Part shown: positions 18,263 to 25,875 of the stretch, piece by piece | Position numbering within the stretch: the first letter of the stretch is position 1 | Layout: every line of letters starts with the position of its first letter | Source: an uncultured Clostridia bacterium | GTDB taxonomy: Bacteria > Bacillota > Clostridia > Oscillospirales > QAMX01 | DNA length: 38,857 bases | Direction: 5' to 3' | Assembly: GCA_944380935.1 (NCBI GenBank) | Contig: CALWJF010000074.1 | Location: forward strand, 1 to 38,857 | The notes under the pieces: generated by a model | What the model was told of the DNA's origin: nothing | The model's input: only the letters and a program-made list of their open reading frames with translations | The model's database searches: none | Program-made: the position numbers and the translations under genes

Positions 18263-19006
18263 TCATTGTGCACGCATTTTCATATGTGCGGTAAAAACCG
18301 TCTGGCCTTCTCCGTTTAAACCAGCAAATTCATAATCTTCTGTAGAAAGTTCATTTTTGTAAATAGACAGTTCCTCCCCTTCCCGGCTTTCTTTTAAAAA
18401 GTGGATTTCCAATTCCAGAGGTTCTCTCCTATTGAAAAAATCTGAAGAAAAGCAGTCTAAGATAAAACGTGCATATTGGGTATTGTTGGTATGCTGCGAC
18501 ATATCCATATCCGTAGAAAGAATCTTCCGACACATATAAGGTTTTTTGTCTGCGATATTCGGACGCATCCGCAGATATGGTTCTTCCAACACCAGCTCAG
18601 TACAATAATTAAAATGCATCGGATAACAGGTACTCTCCGGCCGACGCAGCTTATGGGTATCCGCATCCAGCAGGACCCATTCACTACGGGCATAAACGCA
18701 CCCGCCTTCCGCCGTTTCCAGCGTATAGCAACGTTCACAAACGCCATGTTTTGCCGCGAGCGGCCAGGTACGCATCAACCCCTGTTCAAACAGATGCGGC
18801 GTTTGAACAAAGCGTATCTTTATTTTTGTTACTACCCAAAACGCATTGCTTTTGTTCAACATCGAATTGAAATCCACACCCAGATCCAGTGCATGCTCCC
18901 CTGCTATGTCCTGAAACAAACGCATCGCCCCATAAGCGTCCAATCGCAGCTGCGTATTGCAGTACGATGCATGCAGCAGCTGGGGGCGCTGATAAATCTT
19001 TTGCAT
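18263..19006 (-). CDS. acyl-ACP thioesterase
   Basis: A 247-aa enzyme of the FatA/FatB-like acyl-ACP thioesterase family (double hot-dog fold), releasing free fatty acids from acyl carrier protein. The second hot dog carries the characteristic segment DMDMSQHTNNTQYARFILD, with His172 and Asn174/175 in the position of the plant DxNxHVNN catalytic motif. The N-terminal half shows LRLDAYGAMRLFQDIAGEHA. Length is typical for clostridial homologues. The ribosome binding site is AGGCAGGG just before ATG 19006. I see no strong promoter or FapR site upstream. No fatty-acid genes are adjacent. Confidence 0.9.
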   Translation of the reverse strand: MQKIYQRPQLLHASYCNTQLRLDAYGAMRLFQDIAGEHALDLGVDFNSMLNKSNAFWVVTKIKIRFVQTPHLFEQGLMRTWPLAAKHGVCERCYTLETAEGGCVYARSEWVLLDADTHKLRRPESTCYPMHFNYCTELVLEEPYLRMRPNIADKKPYMCRKILSTDMDMSQHTNNTQYARFILDCFSSDFFNRREPLELEIHFLKESREGEELSIYKNELSTEDYEFAGLNGEGQTVFTAHMKMRAQ

Positions 19007-19117
19007 ATCCCTGCCTCTTTATTTTATTTTTCGATTTCAGCCAAATCCTGACTTACTTTTGATTTTAAACGGGAAAAATCAACTTTCCTTCAACTGCTGT
19101 GAAATTTTTATCTTTAC

Positions 19118-19146
19118 TTGCTTTTTGTTCCCGGGTCGTTTACAAT
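19118..19146 (+). promoter_or_regulatory. probable nadE promoter
   Basis: TTGCTT (19118-19123), 17-bp spacer, TACAAT (19141-19146). The leader of about 50 nt contains a perfect 6-bp hairpin (19163-19168 with 19172-19177). I recognise no NAD-responsive operator. Confidence 0.5.
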
Positions 19147-19201
19147 ACCTATAGAAATTCTGGGTCGGTATCCGACCGTATTTTGGAAAGGACTCTGTAC
19201 C

Positions 19202-21115
19202 ATGAAGGATGGCTTTCTCACTGTAGCAGCTGCAACTCCACAAGTCCGTGTTGCCGACTGCACATATAACACTACTCAGATTTTTACTTGTATCCAGCAA
19301 GCCTGGAAGCAGGGGGTTCGGGTTCTCTGCCTGCCCGAATTATGCATCAGTGCGTATACTTGCGGCGATTTGTTTTTACAGCCCACTTTGCTTTCCGGCG
19401 CAGAAAAGGCATTGAAAAGCCTTTTGGCACAGACCGCTGAAATGGATATGGTCTATGTCGTTGGTCTTCCCGTTCGCAAACATGCCAAACTTTATAACTG
19501 CGCCGCTGTTGTCCATAAAGGCCGACTCTTGGGACTTGTTCCAAAACAATATTTACCCAATTATAGTGAGTTTTATGAGCTTCGCTGGTTTTCGCCAGGA
19601 GATGCAGGCGTAGACGCCTTCCATTATGCCGGACAAGATACGCTTTTCGGTACCGGTCTTCTTTTTACCTGTGAAAACGTTCCGGGGTTGAGCATTGGCG
19701 TGGAAATTTGTGAGGATCTCTGGGCAGCAAATCCGCCGTCAAATTTCCTTGCGCCTGCTGGTGCAACTGTAATTGTTAATCCTTCCGCCAGTGATGAAAT
19801 GGTCGGAAAAGACGCATACCGGCGCAGTTTAGTCTGCGACCAGAGTGCTCGCTTGATCTGCGGCTATATCTATGCCTCTTGCGGTTGGGGAGAAAGTACT
19901 ACGGATCTGGTCTTTGGTGCACATAATCTTATTTCCGAAAATGGTACACTGCTTCAGGAAAGCCGATTCACATGCGGTCTGGTGAAAACGGAATTGGATC
20001 TTGACCGTTTGACACATGACCGCATGCGCACGACATCTTATAAAACTGAGCCTGCATCTGCATTTTTCACCGTACCCTTTACCCTTTCCCCCGAACCGAC
20101 AATATTGACGCGGCCTGTCGCGATGCAGCCTTTTGTTCCCGATGATCTTTCCGATCGTTATGCACGCTGTGAAGAAATTTTACAGCTTTCTGCGCTTGGG
20201 TTATGCAAACGTTTGGAGCACACGCAGGCAAAATCCGCCGTTATCGGTTTATCCGGCGGCCTGGATTCCACGCTTGCGCTTCTGATCACTGCCCGCGCCA
20301 TGCGTATTCTTTCCCGTCCGGTCACAGATATTGTAGCGGTAACCATGCCCTGCTTTGGTACAACGAAGCGGACACGTTCCAACGCTGAAATTCTTGCAGA
20401 GCATATTGGCACACAGTTCCGCACAGTAGATATTACGGAAAGCGTTCGTACCCATTTCCGTGATATTGGGCAGGACGAGGCCAATCACGACGTTACTTTC
20501 GAAAACGGACAGGCACGTGAACGTACACAGGTGCTTATGGATATCGCCAATCAGAATGGCGGGCTGGTAATCGGCACCGGCGATTTATCGGAACTTGCAT
20601 TGGGTTGGGCAACATACAATGGGGATCATATGTCGATGTATGGCGTCAATGCTTCCATTCCCAAAACACTTGTCCGGCATTTGGTACACTATGTTGCAGA
20701 CCTGCAACGCACCACAGATCCGGGTCTATCCGCTGTTTTAGACGACATTCTGGCCACTCCGGTCTCGCCCGAGCTGCTGCCTGCCATTGCCGGGGAAATC
20801 AGCCAAAAAACAGAGGATCTGGTCGGGCCATATGAGCTGCATGATTTTTATTTATATTATATGATTCGCTGGGCTTTCCCCCCGTGCAAGATCCTGCGCC
20901 TTGCCGAATACGCTTTTGGCGACAAATATGACCGGGAAACCTTGCTTAAATGGTTGCGTAACTTTTATCGCCGGTTCTTCTCCCAGCAGTTTAAGCGCAG
21001 CTGTTTGCCGGATGGCCCAAAAGTCGGTTCGGTTACGCTGTCTCCCCGTGGCGACTGGCGGATGCCGTCAGACGCAAGTTATGTACTCTGGCAGCATGAA
21101 TTAGAACAACTCTGA
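19202..21115 (+). CDS. nadE: glutamine-dependent NAD+ synthetase
   Basis: A 637-aa two-domain enzyme that makes NAD+ from nicotinic acid adenine dinucleotide, using ammonia released from glutamine. The N-terminal nitrilase-like glutaminase has the triad Glu46 (LPELCISAYTCGD), Lys115 (VPKQYLPNYSEFYE) and Cys170 (VEICEDLW). The C-terminal synthetase has the ATP pyrophosphatase loop SGGLDS at 351-356, GTGDLSELALGW and the late KVGSVTLSPRGDWRMPSD segment. The frame is open from 19118, but ATG 19202 has GGAAAGGA 9 nt upstream and begins at the conserved domain. The presence of the glutaminase domain means no separate ammonia supply is needed. Confidence 0.96.
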   Translation: MKDGFLTVAAATPQVRVADCTYNTTQIFTCIQQAWKQGVRVLCLPELCISAYTCGDLFLQPTLLSGAEKALKSLLAQTAEMDMVYVVGLPVRKHAKLYNCAAVVHKGRLLGLVPKQYLPNYSEFYELRWFSPGDAGVDAFHYAGQDTLFGTGLLFTCENVPGLSIGVEICEDLWAANPPSNFLAPAGATVIVNPSASDEMVGKDAYRRSLVCDQSARLICGYIYASCGWGESTTDLVFGAHNLISENGTLLQESRFTCGLVKTELDLDRLTHDRMRTTSYKTEPASAFFTVPFTLSPEPTILTRPVAMQPFVPDDLSDRYARCEEILQLSALGLCKRLEHTQAKSAVIGLSGGLDSTLALLITARAMRILSRPVTDIVAVTMPCFGTTKRTRSNAEILAEHIGTQFRTVDITESVRTHFRDIGQDEANHDVTFENGQARERTQVLMDIANQNGGLVIGTGDLSELALGWATYNGDHMSMYGVNASIPKTLVRHLVHYVADLQRTTDPGLSAVLDDILATPVSPELLPAIAGEISQKTEDLVGPYELHDFYLYYMIRWAFPPCKILRLAEYAFGDKYDRETLLKWLRNFYRRFFSQQFKRSCLPDGPKVGSVTLSPRGDWRMPSDASYVLWQHELEQL

Positions 21116-21170
21116 CTTTTTCACCGTCTGACCGGTCTTTCCGCTAAACTTATATTATTTTCTATTTTAC

Positions 21171-21210
21171 TGAAATTTCCCGACATACGCATCGGTATGT
21201 CGGGATTTCA
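21171..21210 (+). other. stem-loop between nadE and the alanyl-tRNA editing gene
   Basis: A perfect 10-bp stem (21179-21188 with 21195-21204) has a 6-nt loop and is extended by six more pairs after a 2-nt bulge. It lacks a T-run on either side, so it is a weak terminator or a leader structure. A possible promoter (CTGACC 21128-21133, 17 bp, TATATT 21151-21156) upstream would place it in the leader of the next gene. Confidence 0.4.
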
Positions 21211-21260
21211 TAATAATCGCAAACTGTATGACACAAGCATATCACAAAATGAGGTTTAAA

Positions 21261-22415
21261 ATGACCGAGAGAATTTTTGATGCGGATAGTCATGCCGCAG
21301 TATTTGAAGCGAAAGTGCTTTCCTGCCAACCACAGGACGGACGTTTTGCCGTTATACTCGACCGAACCGCCTTTTTCCCGCTTGGAGGCGGACAGCAACC
21401 CGATACGGGTACACTGAATACTGCACATGTACTTGACGTCCGGGAAACGCAACGCGTAATTACGCATTTCACGGATACTCCACTCCAACCCGGTATCCGG
21501 GTGCAGGGAGCCGTCGACTGGCCGCAGCGTTTCCGGCGCATGCAGAACCACACCGGTGAACACATTGTCTCCGGATTAATACATAAACTTTACGGACTGG
21601 AAAACGTGGGATTCCATATGGGCAGCACCGATGTAACCATTGATTTTTCAGGCGAGTTAACACGCGCGCAGCTGAATGAAGTTGAATCGCTTGCCAACGA
21701 AGCTGTGTGGCGCAATGTTGCCGTTACTACATGGTATCCGGATCCCCAGAAACTAGCCGGGATTTCCTATCGTTCCAAACTCGAACTTACGGAAAATGTA
21801 CGCATCGTTACAATTGAAGGCTACGACGACTGCGCCTGTTGTGCACCGCATGTAGCCCGTACCGGGGAAATCGGCATCATTAAGCTGCTGGACTTTATCC
21901 GATACAAAGGCGGAATACGGGTGCACATGCTGTGTGGGGCGGACGCCCTGGATGATTACCGCTGCAAATTTGAAAACGTCCGCAGTATATCCAACGCACT
22001 GTCTGTTCAGCAGTCAGATGCTGCAAAAGCTGTGCAAAACCTGAATGCGCAGCTGGCTGATATCCAGCACAAACTTACCGCAATGGGGCGTGCATGGGCG
22101 CGGGAATTGGCAGCGCATATGCAGGCGAAAAATGGTATAATTCTGTTTTTCTCCGCATCAATGGATACGGATGCGCTTCGGGAATTTGTTAACAGTTGTC
22201 TCAACCAATGCCAACTCTGCGCGGCCTTCTCCGGTTGCGATGCGCAGGGATGGAATTATATTGCCGCAAGCACAACGATCGATCTGCGTACTCTGGCAAA
22301 CTCCTTGAACGAAGGAATTGACGGAAAGGGCGGCGGAAATGCCCGCATGCTGCAAGGCCGCGCCAGCGCGACACAGCTGAAAATCCAAAATTATTTTTCC
22401 ACATACACCTTATAA
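21261..22415 (+). CDS. alanyl-tRNA editing protein (AlaX-like, with DHHA1 domain)
   Basis: A 384-aa stand-alone relative of the AlaRS editing and C-terminal domains, which hydrolyses Ser- or Gly-tRNA(Ala). Zinc-binding editing motifs are His97 and His101 (NHTGEH) and Cys193...His197 (CACCAPH). The N-terminal part has FFPLGGGQQPDTGTL as in AlaRS. The C-terminal DHHA1 portion ends with the conserved GKGGGNARMLQG. No aminoacylation domain is present, so it acts in trans. ATG 21261 is chosen for its GAGG site 6-7 nt upstream; the open frame from 21228 adds unconserved residues. Confidence 0.93.
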   Translation: MTERIFDADSHAAVFEAKVLSCQPQDGRFAVILDRTAFFPLGGGQQPDTGTLNTAHVLDVRETQRVITHFTDTPLQPGIRVQGAVDWPQRFRRMQNHTGEHIVSGLIHKLYGLENVGFHMGSTDVTIDFSGELTRAQLNEVESLANEAVWRNVAVTTWYPDPQKLAGISYRSKLELTENVRIVTIEGYDDCACCAPHVARTGEIGIIKLLDFIRYKGGIRVHMLCGADALDDYRCKFENVRSISNALSVQQSDAAKAVQNLNAQLADIQHKLTAMGRAWARELAAHMQAKNGIILFFSASMDTDALREFVNSCLNQCQLCAAFSGCDAQGWNYIAASTTIDLRTLANSLNEGIDGKGGGNARMLQGRASATQLKIQNYFSTYTL

Positions 22416-22474
22416 ATGCGGATGGCATTCAACCCATATCAATCCTTTGCGGAAATCCGCAAGCATTTGAATAG

Positions 22475-22528
22475 AAAACAATCCCGCTGTCTTACCCGAA
22501 TGCAGGTAAACCAGCGGGATTGTTTTTT
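22475..22528. terminator. bidirectional terminator
   Basis: A 15-bp stem (22475-22489 with 22512-22526) with a 22-nt loop is flanked by A- and T-tracts. It lies between the convergent editing-protein (+) and transglutaminase-SLH (-) genes. Confidence 0.88.
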
Positions 22529-22537
22529 CTATAAGAT

Positions 22538-24175
22538 TTACAGCACAAAACGGATTCGAAGTCCGGGATCTGCCATACGCGTAATAATCGCCGCGGCTTC
22601 ACAGCGTCGGATCGCAGCATCCGGTTGAAAATTTCCGGTTTCGTCACCGCACAAAACACCGGCTCGATATAAAAGATAAATTTCTTCATCTTCCGCAACA
22701 TCCGGGATCACACCGTCCGGGATCGTATTGATCGCCTCCAATGCTTCTTTCGGCAACGCGCGGGACAAAATCTGTGCAAACATCTGCCGGGTAACCGGCA
22801 ACGTATAATCCGAACACGGCTGTGTCAAAATCCCATTTTCCAATGCATATTGTACAGCTGTATCATACCAGGCCGTACCCTCAGAAACCGGTATGGCGGT
22901 ACTGCCGGTATACGTTGCATGAATTCGAGCAGCAATGCTGATACATTCGGCAATACGCATCTCCCCGTCAGCATTAAAGCTTCCGTCTCCATTGCCAACC
23001 ATCAGGCCAAGCGCATAAACCAATGCCACATTATCGCGGTACCAATCTCCTGTTTGTACATCCCGAAAAATCCCATCCATATAAATTGCCGTCTTTTCAA
23101 AACCCGGCAATAACGTATCCTCTTGCTTAGACGAATAAACATACGATGTTTCCGAAGACACCGGGTATACAAATTCACGGCCGCCGCTGTTGATTACGCG
23201 ATTTTGTATATGGCTGCCTGCAAACGGCACCCCGTTGACAGAAGTGGAAGCTCCCACAAGAAAATAATCGTAACTCCGTGAATCCGCCCCAAGTGCCCCA
23301 TCATCCCAAGTCACATCCACTGCATACCAATTTCCATCCAGGTATACCAGATTCCACATATGCGCGACCGCATTTCCATATTGGATTGCAGCACCATCGA
23401 TGAGCACGCAAGGGATATCCCTGGCATCGCACAGCATTTTAAACGCGCGCGCATAGCCTTCACAAACCGGTTTTGTATCAGAATTCCCATCCAGCGCGCT
23501 TACGGCTTCAAACATTCGCATATCGTTGGCTTCTATCTGGTCGTTATAGGTATTGTTTATACAAATCCAGTCGTGTATCTGCACAAGCTGTGTATACGTG
23601 TCCGCATTCGGATCTACTGCTTCCAACGCATCCGCAAGGCCATTCGTCAGCGCTTCCCGATCCCCCTGTACCTGCTGCACGTCCGTATAGGGCGAAATAT
23701 AATAACTCCCGGCCGGGGCATGCAGAGTCGCATGAAGCGCTTTTGTCTGGGGATTTTCATAAACCGTCAGGGTCAATTTACTGAAATCGATCCAGAACAC
23801 CTCACTATGATCGCGCGTAAAAGCGGACACCGCATCAACGTAATCGGAAAATGCGAACGCCTCCCTGGTAATCCCCGCTGAAAATTGAATTTCAATTTGT
23901 GATTTCCCATCCATCATTACTTCGGTATGGGCAAGCAGGGCATCATAAATATCCCGGGCGGCAGGAGAAAGCTGGTTAAAAAACATGCAGCCATACACGT
24001 CTTCTTCCGCAACGGTTTCCAACCCGGAATATACAGAAGATCGAACAAGCGTATATTCCAAAGCCGGCCCGTCACCATCCGCATCTGCCGCCATACCAGG
24101 CGCCGCAAGAAATATCGACATTGCCAACAGCATGGCATATACGGCGCTTTTCCATCTTTTTCTGATTTTAGGCAT
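22538..24175 (-). CDS. secreted transglutaminase-like protein with three SLH repeats
   Basis: A 545-aa exported protein. A basic N terminus and hydrophobic segment (residues 11-30) end at a likely signal-peptidase site near GMAADA. The central transglutaminase/protease-like fold has a complete candidate triad: Cys238 (KPVCEGYARAF), His272 (AHMWNLVYLDG) and Asp287 (AVDVTWDDG). Three S-layer homology repeats follow (about 370-420, 427-475, 490-540), including GLMVGNGDGSFNADGEM and GVLCGDETGNFQPDAAI. These normally anchor proteins to cell-wall polysaccharide. It could crosslink or cleave surface proteins or peptidoglycan peptides; the substrate is unknown. GGAGG lies 6-7 nt before ATG 24175. A weak promoter (TTGTGT, 17 bp, TAAAAT) may overlap the upstream terminator. 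Confidence 0.9.
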   Translation of the reverse strand: MPKIRKRWKSAVYAMLLAMSIFLAAPGMAADADGDGPALEYTLVRSSVYSGLETVAEEDVYGCMFFNQLSPAARDIYDALLAHTEVMMDGKSQIEIQFSAGITREAFAFSDYVDAVSAFTRDHSEVFWIDFSKLTLTVYENPQTKALHATLHAPAGSYYISPYTDVQQVQGDREALTNGLADALEAVDPNADTYTQLVQIHDWICINNTYNDQIEANDMRMFEAVSALDGNSDTKPVCEGYARAFKMLCDARDIPCVLIDGAAIQYGNAVAHMWNLVYLDGNWYAVDVTWDDGALGADSRSYDYFLVGASTSVNGVPFAGSHIQNRVINSGGREFVYPVSSETSYVYSSKQEDTLLPGFEKTAIYMDGIFRDVQTGDWYRDNVALVYALGLMVGNGDGSFNADGEMRIAECISIAARIHATYTGSTAIPVSEGTAWYDTAVQYALENGILTQPCSDYTLPVTRQMFAQILSRALPKEALEAINTIPDGVIPDVAEDEEIYLLYRAGVLCGDETGNFQPDAAIRRCEAAAIITRMADPGLRIRFVL

Positions 24176-24220
24176 AGTACTCCTCCTGTTTTTTTCATTT
24201 TAACAGAAGTCTCTAAAAAA

Positions 24221-24250
24221 CACAACAAAGCCCGGACACAAAGTCCGGGC
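24221..24250 (-). terminator. terminator of the IMP dehydrogenase gene
   Basis: A perfect 8-bp GC-rich stem (24230-24237 with 24243-24250) with a 5-nt loop is followed in the minus direction by TTTGTTGTGTTTTTT. It begins 9 bp after the stop codon. Confidence 0.88.
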
Positions 24251-24258
24251 AAGCTGCT

Positions 24259-25761
24259 TTATCGATTGCTTGGGTTATCTTTCAAAATCACGTCATGTGC
24301 GCCGCCTTCTACCAGACTTGTCGAAGACACCAGCGTCAGTCGTGCTTTCTGCTGCAATTCAGGAATACTGGTCGCGCCACAGTTACACATGGTTGATTTG
24401 ATCTTGTCCAGCGTAATCTGGAGATTATCGGAAAGCTTCCCTGCATACGGGACGTAAGAATCGACGCCTTCTTCAAACTTCAGCGTTGCTGCACCACCCA
24501 GATCATAGCGCTGCCAATTGCGTGCACGATTGGAGCCTTCCCCCCAATACTCTTTAACATAGGTCCCATTAATATTGAGACGATCTGTTGGGCTTTCATC
24601 AAAACGCGCAAAATAGCGGCCCATCATTAGAAAATCTGCGCCCATTGCCAGTGCAAGGGTCATATGATAATCAAAAACCAACCCGCCATCCGAACAGATG
24701 GGAATGTAAATGCCTGTTTTTTCATAATACTCGTCGCGAGCATGCGCCACTTCAATTACTGCGCTGGCCTGTCCGCGGCCAATCCCCTTTTGTTCACGGG
24801 TTATGCAGATTGAGCCTCCGCCGATCCCGACTTTTACAAAATCCGCACCCGCTTCCGCCAGGAACAAAAAACCGTCACGGTCCACAACGTTTCCCGCGCC
24901 CACTTTTACTGTATCGCCATACTGGGAACGAATCCAGGCAAGCGTCATCTTCTGCCATTCCGTAAACCCCTCCGAAGAGTCGATACACAGTACATCTGCG
25001 CCTGCTTCCACCAATGCGGGAACACGTTGCGCATAATCCCGGGTGTTAATTCCTGCGCCGACTACATATCGCTTGTTGGCATCTAATAATACATCAGGAT
25101 GCTCCTTGGCTTCATCATAATCCTTACGGAATACCAATGCCACAAGATGATTATCCCGCGTTATCACCGGCAAACTATTTAATTTATGCGCCCAGATGAT
25201 ATCATTGGCCTCTTTAAGCGTAATCCCTTCATATGCATAGATCAGCTTTTCAAAGGGTGTCATGAAATCGCAGACTTTTGTATCCGCACACATGCGGCTG
25301 ACACGATAATCCCGTCCCGTTACAATACCAAGAAGTTTTCCATTCGGGGTGCCATCTTCCGTAACTGCAATTGTTGAATGCCCTTTTTCCGCTTTCAGCG
25401 CCAGCACGTCTGCCAGCGTTTGATCCGGACGGATATTGGAATCACTGGTTACAAACCCTGCCTTGGAATTCTTTACACGGCGTACCATCTCCGCCTCGCT
25501 GGCAATCGACTGAGAACCATAGATAAACGATATCCCGCCTTCAATTGCCAAAGCAATCGCCATACGGACGCCGGAAACCGACTGCATAATTGCAGACGTC
25601 ATCGGAATATTTGCAATTAAAGCAGACTGTTCTCCCTTTTTAAACTTCACAATCGGCGTCTTCAAAGACACATTTGCCGGAATACAGTCCTTTGAAGTAT
25701 AATTCGGAATCAAAAGATACTCATTAAAAGTCCGGGAAGGCTCGCTGAAATAATATGCCAT
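24259..25761 (-). CDS. guaB: IMP dehydrogenase, Tritrichomonas-type clade
   Basis: A 500-aa enzyme that oxidises IMP to XMP with NAD+, the committed step to guanine nucleotides. The catalytic Cys319 lies in [20 protein letters not shown], where most bacterial enzymes have GxGPGSICTTR. The general-base pair is Arg418-Tyr419 (NWQRYDLGG). A CBS pair occupies about 105-220. From memory, the residue numbers of Cys, Arg and Tyr coincide with those of the structurally studied enzyme of the protist Tritrichomonas foetus. The segments [14 protein letters not shown], [17 protein letters not shown] and [14 protein letters not shown] also match it closely. Thus it belongs to a divergent IMPDH clade and not to the usual Bacillus GuaB. 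ATG 25761 has AAAGGAG about 9 nt upstream. It is monocistronic. Confidence 0.94.
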   Translation of the reverse strand: MAYYFSEPSRTFNEYLLIPNYTSKDCIPANVSLKTPIVKFKKGEQSALIANIPMTSAIMQSVSGVRMAIALAIEGGISFIYGSQSIASEAEMVRRVKNSKAGFVTSDSNIRPDQTLADVLALKAEKGHSTIAVTEDGTPNGKLLGIVTGRDYRVSRMCADTKVCDFMTPFEKLIYAYEGITLKEANDIIWAHKLNSLPVITRDNHLVALVFRKDYDEAKEHPDVLLDANKRYVVGAGINTRDYAQRVPALVEAGADVLCIDSSEGFTEWQKMTLAWIRSQYGDTVKVGAGNVVDRDGFLFLAEAGADFVKVGIGGGSICITREQKGIGRGQASAVIEVAHARDEYYEKTGIYIPICSDGGLVFDYHMTLALAMGADFLMMGRYFARFDESPTDRLNINGTYVKEYWGEGSNRARNWQRYDLGGAATLKFEEGVDSYVPYAGKLSDNLQITLDKIKSTMCNCGATSIPELQQKARLTLVSSTSLVEGGAHDVILKDNPSNR

Positions 25762-25806
25762 AAAACGCCGCTCCTTTATGATGATGTTAAAAGATTATTA
25801 AACGAA

Positions 25807-25835
25807 AGTATATCCCATCTATGGCGAAAAGTCAA
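25807..25835 (-). promoter_or_regulatory. promoter of the IMP dehydrogenase gene
   Basis: Minus-strand TTGACT (25830-25835), 17-bp spacer, TATACT (25807-25812). The leader is about 40 nt; I see no purine riboswitch in it. Confidence 0.8.
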
Positions 25836-25875
25836 TGATCGAAACAGAAAAAAAACCGTAAAAACTTTCCTTTAT

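Noticed and set aside
25762..25860. Purine or PRPP riboswitch before the IMP dehydrogenase gene
   Set aside because: The predicted leader is only about 40 nt and shows no conserved junction elements.
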